DNA of 64,000 nucleotides from Cellulomonas sp. URHE0023 (GCF_000688475.1 NZ_JIAN01000005.1:992001-1056000), one strand, 5' to 3'. Shown: positions 16,548 to 25,831, counted from the stretch's first letter. Translations and numbers: made by a program. The notes: generated by a model from the letters alone, not told the origin.

Positions 16548-17675
16548 GTGCCCAGGAACCGCAAGAACCGCAGCGCAGCCCCGCCCGCCCACCACGGCAG
16601 CCACCCCACGTCCCGCAGGCCCGGCGTCCGGCCCACCGCCCGGCGGTCGGTGGCCGTCGAGCTGACCTTCCTGCCGGGCCTGGCTCAGATCGCGTCCGAC
16701 GAGGCATCGGGGCTCCTGACCAGCGGACCGCCCCGACCCGTGCCCGGCCGCGAGGACGCCCTCGAGATCTCGCTGCTCGGACCCCTGGCCGACGTCGCGG
16801 CTCTGCGGACCGCCGTCGCCGCGTTCGTCGTCCTGCGGTTCGACGTTCCGCGTCCCAAGTCGCTGACCAGCGGCGACCACCTGCAGCGCATCGTGGATGC
16901 CATGGGGTCGTCGCAGCGCGTCGGCCGTTCGGCCTCCTTCCGGTTCGAGGCCGCCGGGTCCGACTCCGCGGTCTTCGCGCGGCTCGCGTCCCTGCTGTCC
17001 GAGGCCACAGGGCTGCCCTACGACGAGAAGAACGGCGAGCTGGTCCTGCGGGTACGCCGCGGGGTCACAGCTGGCGCGTCCGGTGATCCCGGCTGGGACG
17101 TCCTGGTGCGGGTCGGTCCCCGCCCGCTCTCCGCGCGGCCCTGGCGGGTAGCGGACTACCCCGGCGCCGTGAACGCGACCATCGCCGCCGCCATGGTGCA
17201 GCTCGGCGGCGTCGACCCCGGCGACCGCGTGCTCAACCTGATGTGCGGGTCGGGCACGCTGCTCGTCGAACGGCTGCTCGCGGGTCCGTCCGCCGCGGCG
17301 GTCGGCGTGGACGTCGCCTCGGAGGCCGTCGCCGCGTCGTCGGCGAACCTCAGGGCGGCCGCCGTCACCGCGCAGGTGCTGCAGGGCGACGCGCTCGACC
17401 CCGTCCCCGGGTCGTTCGACCTGATCCTCGCCGACCCTCCCTGGGGCACCCTGCACGGGTCGCACGAGTCGAACGCCGCCCTGCACGCGGGCCTGCTGAC
17501 CGCCGCGTACGCGGCCGCAGCCCCGGGCGCCCGGTTGGTCGTGCTGACGCATGAGATCAAGATCATGGAGCGTGCCGTTCGCGACGCCGACGCCCTGTGG
17601 CACGTGCGCGAGCAGGTCCGCGTGTTCGCCAAGGGTCACCACCCGCGCATCTACGTGCTGGACCGCACGGACTAG
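16548..17675 (+). CDS. THUMP-domain class I methyltransferase (Trm11/RlmKL-like)
   Basis: 375 residues from a GTG one base after the tetR stop. After a basic N-terminus the THUMP-like region spans about 35-190; the methyltransferase domain follows with PGAVNATIAAAMVQLGGV, SAM motif I VLNLMCGSGTLLVERLL, acidic motif VGVDV and catalytic D296-P-P-W299 (LILADPPWG). The D/NPPW motif and THUMP combination point to N-methylation of guanine in tRNA or 23S rRNA. Its stop shares CTAG (17672-17675) with the convergent gene. Confidence 0.88.
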   Translation: MPRNRKNRSAAPPAHHGSHPTSRRPGVRPTARRSVAVELTFLPGLAQIASDEASGLLTSGPPRPVPGREDALEISLLGPLADVAALRTAVAAFVVLRFDVPRPKSLTSGDHLQRIVDAMGSSQRVGRSASFRFEAAGSDSAVFARLASLLSEATGLPYDEKNGELVLRVRRGVTAGASGDPGWDVLVRVGPRPLSARPWRVADYPGAVNATIAAAMVQLGGVDPGDRVLNLMCGSGTLLVERLLAGPSAAAVGVDVASEAVAASSANLRAAAVTAQVLQGDALDPVPGSFDLILADPPWGTLHGSHESNAALHAGLLTAAYAAAAPGARLVVLTHEIKIMERAVRDADALWHVREQVRVFAKGHHPRIYVLDRTD

Positions 17676-18592
17676 CAGGTCGCCCAGGCGACGCACCCGC
17701 TGCTCTCGAGCGTCGGCTCCAACGGCTCGGTGTCCGAGGGCCTGGACTCCAGGTAGGCGGTGTGACCGTCGGTTCCCGCCTCCTCCAGCGGCGCCAGAGT
17801 CGCCGTGTCGACCACCCACCGCCACCCGGCCAGCTCGCCCGCGGTGAACTCGATCGCCGTCCCTGCTCGCCCCGTCGAGTCCGTGCTCGCCGGGACGACC
17901 ACCGTGCCCGGCAGGCCCGCGGCGATCGACCACAGCGCGGCGCGCAGCGCCGGTGAGGCGGGGCTGCGGAACAGCATGGTGTGCACAGCGTCCAGCACCT
18001 TGTCGTCGTCGGTCCCCGAGCCGCGGTCCGGCTGCAGGCTGCCCCGGAGCAGCGCCTCCAGCTCTGTCGGGTCGGTCGGCAAGGTGTAGAGCACGTCCCA
18101 ACTGACCAGGACCTCGGCCCCATCGATGGTCACCGTTCCCCAGGCCGACGGCCCGATGCCCGAGTAGGTGTCCAGGTTGCCCTCGCTCACGAGCATCCCG
18201 GGGTCGGTGTGGCCCAACCAGCTCTCCTCGTGATGCACCTCGCCGCCCTGGACGATCTCGGTTGAGACATACCAGAACTTCGCGTCCGGCCAACCGTCGA
18301 CGACGACCGCGTCGCTCGGGCTCACCGTCGGGGTCGGCGTCGGTTCGTCCTGCGTGGCGACGACCCCGTGCGGGTCGGGCTGCGCTGGCGGTACGGCGAC
18401 CGTCCAGAGCCGGTCCATCGGAGCCCACGCTGCCCCGCCGACGGCGACGACCGCGAGGAGCACCACCCCCGACCGACGCGCGGTGCGCCGCCGGCGAGCA
18501 GCACGCACAACCCCCGTGGTGTCCACCGCGATCGTCGGAGCAATGACGTCGATACGGGCACGCAGGTCACGTGCGAAGTCCTCGCTCATCAC
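17672..18592 (-). CDS. CU044_5270-like anti-sigma-type membrane protein
   Basis: 306 residues. Cytoplasmic N-terminus (MMSEDFARDLRARIDVIAPT), one transmembrane helix (about 41-58), a threonine/proline linker, then an exported domain with the ALRAALWSIAAGLPGTVVV and GRAGTAIEFTAGELAGWRWVVD pattern of CU044_5270 proteins. The start overlaps the stop of the sigma factor gene (18589-18592), so it is very likely the membrane regulator of that factor. The C-terminus ends CVAWATC, two cysteines that may form a disulphide. Confidence 0.8.
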   Translation of the reverse strand: MMSEDFARDLRARIDVIAPTIAVDTTGVVRAARRRRTARRSGVVLLAVVAVGGAAWAPMDRLWTVAVPPAQPDPHGVVATQDEPTPTPTVSPSDAVVVDGWPDAKFWYVSTEIVQGGEVHHEESWLGHTDPGMLVSEGNLDTYSGIGPSAWGTVTIDGAEVLVSWDVLYTLPTDPTELEALLRGSLQPDRGSGTDDDKVLDAVHTMLFRSPASPALRAALWSIAAGLPGTVVVPASTDSTGRAGTAIEFTAGELAGWRWVVDTATLAPLEEAGTDGHTAYLESRPSDTEPLEPTLESSGCVAWATC

Positions 18593-19170
18593 TGCATCCC
18601 CTCGCTGGACAGTGCGGTGCGCAGCTGCCCGAGCCCGCGCGACGCCGTCGACTTCACCGTGCCCAGCGAGACGCCCAGGTCGGCGGCGACCTCGCGTTCG
18701 CTCATGCCTTCCAGGTGCCTCAGCACGACAATCCGTCGCTGCCGGGCGCTCAAGGTGGCGAGCGCCCGCACGAGCCGGTCGCGTTCCGCGTGGACCTCCG
18801 ACCCGGCGTCGACACGCCCGTCCGGAACCTCGTCGGGAGCCGTCAGGACCTCACGCCGGTGCTTGCGCCACGTGTCGATCCGCAGGTTCGCGAGAGTCTT
18901 GCGGGTGTATGCGAGCGGATCACGCTCACGGGCGGTCGACCACGACACGTACGTGCGCATGAGCGCCTGCTGGACCAGCTCCTCCGCGCGGTGCGTGTCG
19001 CCGCAGAGCAACCAGGCCGTGCGCGCGAGCTGGCCCGACGCCTCTGCCATGAACGCCGTGAACTCCGCGTCGCGTGAGCTCGACCGGGCCGGCAGGGAGA
19101 CGACGAGGACGTCGTCGGCCACGAGGTCGTCGCGAGGTGGCGGCTCCGCGTGCGGGGTACAGGTGCTCAC
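18589..19170 (-). CDS. SigE-family RNA polymerase sigma factor
   Basis: 193 residues from a GTG start. Region 2: RDAEFTAFMAEASGQLARTAWLLCGDTHRAEELVQQALMRTYVSW; region 4: ALATLSARQRRIVVLRHLEGMSEREVAADLGVSLGTVKSTASRGLGQLR. The LARTAWLLCGDxHxAEELVQxALxRTYVxW signature is that of actinobacterial SigE-family factors. It is coupled to the membrane protein downstream. The N-terminal 30 residues are longer than usual; a later start is possible. Confidence 0.92.
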   Translation of the reverse strand: MSTCTPHAEPPPRDDLVADDVLVVSLPARSSSRDAEFTAFMAEASGQLARTAWLLCGDTHRAEELVQQALMRTYVSWSTARERDPLAYTRKTLANLRIDTWRKHRREVLTAPDEVPDGRVDAGSEVHAERDRLVRALATLSARQRRIVVLRHLEGMSEREVAADLGVSLGTVKSTASRGLGQLRTALSSEGMQ

Positions 19171-19257
19171 AACAAGTACACGGTTGGGGATCGCCAGAGG
19201 TTGAGTCCCACGTCGGAGCAGGCACGGCGACCCACAGCGACGTTGGACAATGGGCGC

Positions 19258-21220
19258 GTGCGTGAGAGTCGGCTGCCCAAGGTTCGTGCGTCCGAGCTGG
19301 TCGGACGGGGGTGGCTGAACACAAGGGGGCAGGTCCCTGTCCCTGAGCGACCTGCGCGGCAAGATCGTGATCCTCGACTTCTGGACGTTCTGCTGCATCA
19401 ACTGCCTTCACGTCCTGGACGAGCTCCGTGAGCTCGAGGCACGGTACCGCGACGTGCTCGTCATCATCGGGGTGCACTCACCGAAGTTCGCGCACGAAGC
19501 CGACCCGGTCGCCCTCGCGGCCGCCGTCTCGCGCTACGAGGTGCACCACCCCGTGCTCGACGACCCGACCCTGATCACGTGGTCCGCCTACACCGCACGG
19601 GCGTGGCCCACCCTCGTCGTGATCGATCCCGAGGGCTACGTCGTTGCCCAGATGGCCGGCGAGGGGCACCGGCGCAACGTCGAGATCCTGGTCGAGGAGC
19701 TCGTCGCGCGGCACGAGTCGAACGGCAGCCTGCACCGCGGGGACGGTCCGTACGTCCCGCCGGCCCCGACCGAGGGGACGCTGCGGTTCCCCGCCAAGGT
19801 CATCGCCCTGCCGGACGGGCACCTGCTGGTCGCGGACGCAGGGCACCACAGCCTCGCCGAGCTCGACGGGGACACGCTGGTGCGGCGGATCGGGTCCGGC
19901 GAACGTGGTCTCGTGGACGGTCCTCCCGACGAGGCCCGGTTCAGCGAGCCGAACGGGCTCTGCCTGGTGCCCGAGGCGCTGCGGCCCCGGCTCGGCTACG
20001 ACGTGCTCGTCGCCGACACCGTCAACCACGCGCTGCGCGGGGTCCGGCTCGCGGACGGAGCCGTGACGACCGTGGCCGGGACCGGCGAGCAGTACATGGT
20101 CGGCGCTGTCGACAACTTCCTCCCGTTCGACGACGAGCTCGACGAGGAGCTCGCGTCGCTGGCGGTCATCGGCGAGCCAGGTGACGCGTCGGCGGCGCTC
20201 GCGTCCTCGTTGGCGCCGACCTCCGGGGACGCCACGCGGCCCGCCGTGCCGTTCGTGCCCGGTCCTCGCCGGCAGAAGCTGTCCTCACCGTGGGACGTGG
20301 CATGGTCGGGGGCGCTGGGCGGGTTCGTCGTGGCGATGGCCGGGAACCACACGTTGTGGCAGCTCGACGACAGGCAGGGCTCGATCAACGCGCTCGCGGG
20401 CACCATGAACGAGGGACTGCTGGACGGCCCGCTCGACGACGCCTGGTTCGCGCAGCCGTCCGGCCTCGCGGTGGGTGCCGACGACAGGATCTGGGTGGCC
20501 GACTCCGAGACCTCGGCACTGCGCTGGGTGGACCCGGTGGAGCGGACGGTGCACACGGCCGTCGGCGAAGGGCTGTTCGACTTCGGCCACCGCGACGGTC
20601 CCGCCGCGGAGGCCCGCCTGCAGCACCCGCTCGGTGTCGCGGTCCTGCCCGACGGTTCGGTCCTGGTCGCGGACACGTACAACGGCGCCGTGCGGCGGTA
20701 CCACTCCGGCGAGGTCACCACGCTCGCGACCGACCTTGCGGAGCCCAGCGGGCTCCTGGTCCTGGACGACTCCGTGGTCGTGGTCGAGTCCGCCGCGCAC
20801 CGGCTCACCCGGCTGCCGCTGCACGGTGTCGGCCGGCTCGAGGACCACGGCGCGCACCGCACGCAGCGTCCCGTCACCGAGCTCGCGCCCGGCGAGGTCC
20901 GGCTCGACGTCGTCTTCACGCCCGCGACCGGGCAGAAGTACGACGACCGCTACGGCCCCTCGACGCGTCTGCAGGTCTCCTCGACCCCGCCCGGGCTCCT
21001 GCTCGACGGTGCCGGTGACGACGTCCCGCTCGACCGCGTGCTGCGCCTCGACCCGTCCGTGCCCGAAGGCGTCCTGCACGTCACCGCGCACGCTGCGAGC
21101 TGCGACGCCGACCCGGCGATCGAGTACCCCGCCTGCCATCTGAACGCGCAGGACTGGGGCGTGCCGGTGCGCCTCGTCGAGGGTGGCGCGACGACGCTCA
21201 CCCTGCCGTTGCACGGGTAG
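19258..21220 (+). CDS. NHL-repeat thioredoxin-like protein with apparent frameshift near its start
   Basis: The long frame (open from 19319; first usable GTG 19367) begins inside a thioredoxin fold: LRGKIVILDFWTFCCINC with CxxC (CINC), then NHL beta-propeller repeats from about residue 130 (GTLRFPAKVIALPDGHLLVAD and similar). The expected N-terminus VRESRLPKVRASELVGRGWL lies in another frame from GTG 19258. Removing one base in the ACAAGGGGGC run (19319-19330) joins the frames as NTGGRSLSLSDLRGK, which is what the family has. So this is one gene interrupted by a +1 insertion, by a sequencing error, or read by frameshifting. Probable periplasmic-type redox protein, though no signal peptide is visible. 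Confidence 0.8.
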
Positions 21221-21227
21221 CGCTGGG

Positions 21228-22664
21228 CTACCGGGCGCCCCGCACGGCCACGCCCGCGAGAGCATCCAGCGACGTCAGCACGACGTCACCGGTCGCCGCC
21301 GTCGCCGACATCCCGATCTCGACGAGCCACGGCCCGTAGCCGACGACGACGGTCGCGAACTGCGCACCCACCTCGGCCGGGCTGCCGCCGCGGGCGACCG
21401 CCGAGGCGGGGTCCTCGGGCGACGCACCTTCACGCCGGGTCAGAACGGTCCAGGTCGATCCGCCGAGCGTCTCGGTCGCCGCAGCGGCGAACGCGCACAG
21501 CCGAGGCACGACGCCGGGCTGGGACGCCGCGACGGCGGCACAGCCCGCGACGAGCACGCGCTCGGCGGTGACGTTCGGGTCGGCCGTGGCCGGGACCGTC
21601 GCCCGCAGCGCACGCGCCCGCGCACGCTTGGCCTTGTACTGCGCGGCATCGGCTTGCCGGAACAGGTGACGCGCCGAGACCGATCCGGTGACCGCCGTCG
21701 AGGCGATGCCGTAGGAGATCGCCGCGCCGTGCGGCAGCGGGAAGGCGGCCACGGTCGACGCCATGGTCTCGGCGACCTCCGCCCGACGCCGTCCGACGGT
21801 CACCAGGCAGAACTCGTCTCCGCCGATGCGGGCGGCGGTCGAGCCCGGCAGTGCGTCGGCGGCACGGCTGAGCACGTCCGCCACGGACCGCAGCAGGTCG
21901 TCGCCGGCGTCGTGACCCAGGTCGTCGTTGACGCGCTTGAGCCCGTCGACGTCGCACATGACGATGCACGTCTCGTGACCGGACTCGAGCGCCGACTCGG
22001 CCTCGGAGTCGGCGACCCGGCGGTTGGCCAGTCCGGTCAGGGGGTCGTCGGCCACCAGGTGGCGGACCTGCGCCTCGAGGTCCACCCGCGCGACCGCCCC
22101 CGCGACGAGCGCTGCGAGCACCTCGGCGCGTGCGACATCGTCCACCCGGAACGGCGTGCCCGGTCGCGAGCGCGTCGCGCAGAGCTGCCCCCAGACCGTG
22201 CCGTTGACGATCAGCGGGGATCCGAGCCCGCTCGCGGCGTCGACCTCCCGCAGCAGGCCGACCTCGATCGGGTCGCCCGCGTCGGGGTCGTCGTCGGCCG
22301 TGGGCTCGTCGTGGACCGTGCGCGCGTGGGCGACCCAGCTGGCGCGGTCGCGGATCATGGCCCGGAGGGCGGGGCGGTCGTTGGCGCGGTAGGACGCCCG
22401 GGACAGCCACACGAGTCGCGGGTCGGTGGGGCGGGGCTCGACCGCGACGGTTCGGCAGGTGTCCTGGTCGATGCGGCAGAACGCGACGCTCTGGGCGTCG
22501 AGGACCTCGAGCGCCGTCGACGTGGCGACGTGGGCCACCTCATCGATCGACCGGCACCGGTCCAGGCGGTGCGCCGCGAGCGCGAGGGCGCGCACGCCGA
22601 CGGTGCTCGCCACGGACCTGCTGCCCGAGCGCGCACCTTCAGTCGACATGCCGCGACGCGTCAC
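21228..22664 (-). CDS. GAF-GGDEF protein, probable diguanylate cyclase
   Basis: 478 residues. An N-terminal GAF domain (about 25-190) precedes a GGDEF domain with DPLTGLANRR at its start and the intact active site IGGDEFCLV; CDVDGLKRVNDDLGHDAGDDLL supplies metal-binding Asp. A third domain (about 365-478) looks like another GAF-type sensor. It should make cyclic di-GMP; no EAL domain and no RxxD inhibitory site could be identified with confidence. No membrane helices, so it senses cytoplasmic signals. It ends seven bases from the convergent NHL gene stop. Confidence 0.9.
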   Translation of the reverse strand: MTRRGMSTEGARSGSRSVASTVGVRALALAAHRLDRCRSIDEVAHVATSTALEVLDAQSVAFCRIDQDTCRTVAVEPRPTDPRLVWLSRASYRANDRPALRAMIRDRASWVAHARTVHDEPTADDDPDAGDPIEVGLLREVDAASGLGSPLIVNGTVWGQLCATRSRPGTPFRVDDVARAEVLAALVAGAVARVDLEAQVRHLVADDPLTGLANRRVADSEAESALESGHETCIVMCDVDGLKRVNDDLGHDAGDDLLRSVADVLSRAADALPGSTAARIGGDEFCLVTVGRRRAEVAETMASTVAAFPLPHGAAISYGIASTAVTGSVSARHLFRQADAAQYKAKRARARALRATVPATADPNVTAERVLVAGCAAVAASQPGVVPRLCAFAAAATETLGGSTWTVLTRREGASPEDPASAVARGGSPAEVGAQFATVVVGYGPWLVEIGMSATAATGDVVLTSLDALAGVAVRGAR

Positions 22665-22735
22665 GGGGCAATCATCGACCCTCGCAACCGCTCACGGCGA
22701 TCGCCGAGCACCCGAGCTCGTCGAGATCACCCGTC

Positions 22736-22757
22736 ATCGCGCGACAATTCGCGCGAT
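22736..22757. promoter_or_regulatory. Perfect 9-bp inverted repeat upstream of the GGDEF gene
   Basis: ATCGCGCGA (22736-22744) and TCGCGCGAT (22749-22757) flank CAAT, 72 bases upstream of the GGDEF start and downstream of the small protease-partner gene. It could act as an operator or as a short terminator for the upstream operon; there is no T tract. Confidence 0.4.
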
Positions 22758-22859
22758 CTCGGCGCATCTCGGCGGGTGCACACGGGCCCCAGCCGCGGGC
22801 TGAACCCGAATGGCCCAACGTGACGCATCGACCGCGACGGTCTCGCACCTCAGGCCCGG

Positions 22860-23075
22860 TCAGGCGGACGCGCGGATCGCACCGACCACGCGGACGTGGA
22901 CGTCCACGCCGTCGACCATGCCGGGCAGATCGTGGCGGCCGTCCCGAGAGACGTTCACCCGGATCTCGTACCCGTTGCCGTTTCTCGCGATGCCGATACC
23001 GCGCACATCCGAGCGGCCCTGCAGGGTGGTGCGCAACCGCTCTTTCGCGGCCCGCGCCTGCTCGATGTCCGCCAC
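22860..23075 (-). CDS. Small protease-associated pro-domain-like protein (71 aa)
   Basis: 71 residues: an N-terminal helix (EQARAAKERLRTTLQ) then DVRGIGIARNGNGYEIRVNV and LPGMVDGVDVHVRVVGAIRASA. This matches the pattern vxGIGi...gxxIxVxV...lPxxvdGvxVxVxxxGxxxA seen in the N-terminal regions of many bacterial trypsin-like proteases. It starts 39 bases after the end of the protease gene and is very likely co-transcribed. A trans-acting regulator or chaperone for the protease is my inference. Confidence 0.75.
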   Translation of the reverse strand: MADIEQARAAKERLRTTLQGRSDVRGIGIARNGNGYEIRVNVSRDGRHDLPGMVDGVDVHVRVVGAIRASA

Positions 23076-23114
23076 TGTGCTCCGCCTTCCACGCCGTCGG
23101 CGCCGCGGCGGACC

Positions 23115-24116
23115 CTAGACCAGGGTTGCGCCCAGTGCGCCGAGCACGGCATCGATCGGGTTGACGTAGGTCAACCCTGAGCCATTCTGGCCCCCGGACT
23201 CCGAGCCTGCAAAGAGCAGCCCGAGTGCGACACCATCCTCACGGTAGACCAACGACCCGGAGTCACCCCCGCGCGAGAACGGTCCGGGGCCCGTGGACTC
23301 GACCTCGATCTGCCTGTCGAAGCTCAGCTCACCGAGCTCGTCGCCGTACCCGACCACCACGTCGTCGAGCTCGATCGCCGTCACCCTGCCGTACGTCACG
23401 GCCGTCGTCCGGCCGATCTTGGCGACGGACTCGCCACCCAGCACCCCCGCGGTCGTCGTGACCCTTCCGACCGGGTACTGCAGGTCCGGCTCGGTGAACT
23501 CGTCGTCCAGCCGCGCGACCGCGCAGTCCACGAGCGCTCGACCGTTCGGCTCGAGCTCCACGCGTGCAGCGAGGGTGCCGACGCGGTCCCGGGGGGCTCG
23601 TCCGCCGTCCGCCGGACCTGGCTGCACGACCACGTCGCCCACCGATGCCTGCGGGGTGCCCGACAGGACGTGGTAGTTGGACAGCACATGAACTGCACCG
23701 TCGACGTGCACGAAGGCCCCGAGCGTTCCGGCGCTGACGTCGACGTGTGCGATCGAGGCGCCGGGCCGCAGCGGCCGGACCCGACCGGTCTCCCCCAGCG
23801 ACCGCGCACGGATCACCGGTGGACGGGGGCGGACGTCGGTCTCGTCGCTCAGACCCCGTATGCGGCCCGTCCGGCGCACGTCGGTGTCCTCGGGTCCGAT
23901 CTTGTCGACGACCCTGCGTGCGACGCTGCGGACCGACGAGGTGCCCAACCGGTAGCGCACGGCGAGCTGGTAGGAACCGTCGGGCTGGCGTGCCAGACCC
24001 AGCGCGAGGGCCGGCGCGCCGTGGGCAACGTCTGACGGTCGCACGAGCCTCTCGGAGAGCTGCCGCGTGTAGTCGACCATCTGCGCCTTGACCTCGCGCG
24101 CTTCACGCTCGTCCAT
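23115..24116 (-). CDS. Trypsin-like serine protease without signal peptide
   Basis: 333 residues from ATG 24116 (MDEREAREVK), chosen because AGGGGGA lies just upstream; an in-frame ATG at 24182 would add 22 residues. The chymotrypsin-fold triad is visible: H149 (LSNYHVLSG), D197 (ALVDCAVARL) and S286 (SRGGDSGSLVYR). The N-terminal 60 residues (LALGLARQPDGSYQLAVRYRLG) resemble the separate 71-residue partner. No signal peptide or membrane anchor is seen, so it appears to be cytoplasmic, which is unusual for this fold. Confidence 0.85.
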   Translation of the reverse strand: MDEREAREVKAQMVDYTRQLSERLVRPSDVAHGAPALALGLARQPDGSYQLAVRYRLGTSSVRSVARRVVDKIGPEDTDVRRTGRIRGLSDETDVRPRPPVIRARSLGETGRVRPLRPGASIAHVDVSAGTLGAFVHVDGAVHVLSNYHVLSGTPQASVGDVVVQPGPADGGRAPRDRVGTLAARVELEPNGRALVDCAVARLDDEFTEPDLQYPVGRVTTTAGVLGGESVAKIGRTTAVTYGRVTAIELDDVVVGYGDELGELSFDRQIEVESTGPGPFSRGGDSGSLVYREDGVALGLLFAGSESGGQNGSGLTYVNPIDAVLGALGATLV

Positions 24117-24215
24117 CTGTCCCCCTGGTTCGTCGGCGATCACCGACATGCTCTCCGATGAATGCTCGGTCTGTCCGGGCATCCGCCAGTCTGCACGCCG
24201 GCACCCACACGCACG

Positions 24216-24941
24216 TCAGGGCCACGCGGCGGGGTCCGACGGGCGAGCGGAGACCGGTCGGGCGTCCGCAGGCGGTTCCCCGACCGATGCGACGGGCCGC
24301 GGCTCGTAGTGCTCGGGCGTCAGGTCGGCGCGCACGACCCGGTCGAGGCGGAACCAGCGGACGTCGGCGCGCAGGCGGCACCACGCGATCAGGTACCAGA
24401 GGCCTCCCGTGCGAGCGAGCACGATCGGCTCGATGCGCCGGCGGGTCACCCGAGCGTCCGAGGCCTCGTACTCGATCGCGAGGACCCAGGACCGGTCGAG
24501 CGACTCCTCGACGGCACGCAGGACCTCCGGGCCTGGACCCTGCGCGGGCACCGCCCGGGACCACACGCGGGCCGCGAGCGCATCCGCGCGGCGGCGGGCG
24601 TCGGGCGGGAGGGCGTCGAGCACCTTGGCGCGGGCGGCGTCGGCGTCCGTCCCGAACGGGCTTCCCGGCGGCAGCGCGCGGACCGCGAGCGCGAGGGCGA
24701 CGGCCTGCGCCGGCGTGAAGTTCACCGGCGGGAGACCCATCGACGCCTCCAGGACGTAGCCGCCGCCGAGCCCAGCCTGGGCCGTGACAGGGAGGCCGGC
24801 CTGCTGGAGCGCGGACACGTCGCGCTTGACCGTGCGGGCCGACACCTCGAACAGCCTCGCCAGGCGCGTGCTCGTGGTCCCGGCCGGTCCGGCGCGGCGG
24901 AGCTCCTCGGCGAGCGCGTAGAGGCGGTCGGTGCGGTTCAT
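24216..24941 (-). CDS. YafY-type HTH-WYL transcriptional regulator
   Basis: 241 residues from MNRTDRLYALAEELRRAG. The N-terminal HTH (TSTRLARLFEVSARTVKRDVSALQQAGLPV) and the WYL domain (RRRIEPIVLARTGGLWYLIAWCRLRADVRWFRLDRV) are both clear. WYL regulators sense small ligands or nucleic acids. It is divergent from an alpha/beta hydrolase gene, with 64 bases between starts holding GGTGACA repeats; this regulator/hydrolase pair is common in actinobacteria and is probably autoregulated through them. Confidence 0.93.
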   Translation of the reverse strand: MNRTDRLYALAEELRRAGPAGTTSTRLARLFEVSARTVKRDVSALQQAGLPVTAQAGLGGGYVLEASMGLPPVNFTPAQAVALALAVRALPPGSPFGTDADAARAKVLDALPPDARRRADALAARVWSRAVPAQGPGPEVLRAVEESLDRSWVLAIEYEASDARVTRRRIEPIVLARTGGLWYLIAWCRLRADVRWFRLDRVVRADLTPEHYEPRPVASVGEPPADARPVSARPSDPAAWP

Positions 24942-24952
24942 CGTCCCAGCAT

Positions 24953-24983
24953 GGTGACACAAAGGTGACAGGAGGGTGTCACC
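24953..24983. promoter_or_regulatory. GGTGACA operator repeats for the WYL regulator
   Basis: GGTGACA at 24953-24959 and 24964-24970 (11 bases apart) faces TGTCACC at 24977-24983. The second and third copies form an inverted repeat around GGAGGG. Three half-sites between two divergent starts make a likely shared operator. Confidence 0.55.
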
Positions 24984-25005
24984 ACGAGGCGTGGACGCTG
25001 GTCAT

Positions 25006-25725
25006 ATGACAACACCACGATCAACACCAACCTCAGTGATTCTCGTTCCCGGCGCATGGCTCGGGGCGTGGGCCTGGGACCGCGTCGTCGGGACGCTCCG
25101 CGACGAGGGACTCGACGCCTACCCCGTGACCCTTCCCGGACTTGAGCCGGACGCGGTCGACCGCGGTTCGATCACGCTGGACGACCATGTGCGGGCGGTT
25201 GTCGACCTCGTCGACGGTCTCGACGGCGACGTCGTGCTGGTCGGCCACAGCGCCGGGGGCACGGTGCTCAGCGGGGTCGTGGACCAGCGGCCCTCGAGGA
25301 TCCGGCGGGCGATCTACGTGGACAGCGGACCGCAGCAGGACGGGGCGGTGCCCAACCCGTTCCTCGGCACGGACCAGCCGGAGGAGCCGATGCCGTCCTG
25401 GGAGGTTCTCGGCGACCAGAGCCTGCAGGGGCTTTCCGACGACGACCTCGCCGAGTTCGCCCGGCGGGCTGTCCCCCACCCGGCAGGGGCACGCCGCGGC
25501 CCGGTGCGCGTCGGCGATCCCGAGCGCTTCTCGGTCCCTGTCACGGCGATCTGCACGAGCATGTCCTCCGAGCAGCTCAAGCCCATGGCGCACGGAGGAC
25601 CGCCGTTCTTCACCGAGCTGTCAGAGTTCGACGTGACCTACGTCGACCTGCCGACCGGCCACTGGCCCATGTGGTCGCGCCCGGACGACCTCGCGGACGC
25701 GATCGTGCAGGCGACCCGCGTCTGA
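25006..25725 (+). CDS. Alpha/beta hydrolase
   Basis: 239 residues from ATG 25006. It has the oxyanion/N-terminal pattern VILVPGAWLGAWAWDRVVGTL, the nucleophile elbow GHSAGG (VVLVGHSAGGTVLSGV) at about residue 80, and a C-terminal histidine in LPTGHWPMWSRP. This resembles esterase/salicylate-binding-type hydrolases usually found beside WYL or TetR regulators. Substrate unknown. Expression is probably controlled by the divergent WYL protein through the GGTGACA repeats. Confidence 0.9.
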   Translation: MTTPRSTPTSVILVPGAWLGAWAWDRVVGTLRDEGLDAYPVTLPGLEPDAVDRGSITLDDHVRAVVDLVDGLDGDVVLVGHSAGGTVLSGVVDQRPSRIRRAIYVDSGPQQDGAVPNPFLGTDQPEEPMPSWEVLGDQSLQGLSDDDLAEFARRAVPHPAGARRGPVRVGDPERFSVPVTAICTSMSSEQLKPMAHGGPPFFTELSEFDVTYVDLPTGHWPMWSRPDDLADAIVQATRV

Positions 25726-25788
25726 GGAGCCCAGCGCACCGCGCGTCGGCCCTGCGCCGCCGGATCCCTGGCGGACTCGGCCGACGAC

Positions 25789-25831
25789 GACGAACGCCAC
25801 CGACGTCGCACTCGCGTCGGTGGCGTTCGTC
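25789..25831. terminator. Strong bidirectional terminator hairpin
   Basis: GACGAACGCCACCGACG (25789-25805) pairs perfectly over 17 bp with 25815-25831 around a nine-base loop. It lies between two convergent genes, so it probably ends both transcripts. Only short pyrimidine runs follow. Confidence 0.75.

Noticed and set aside
21216-21232. Terminator between the NHL and GGDEF genes
   Set aside because: GGTAGC/GCTACC pairs around a five-base loop but has only six pairs and no T tract; too weak to list as a feature.
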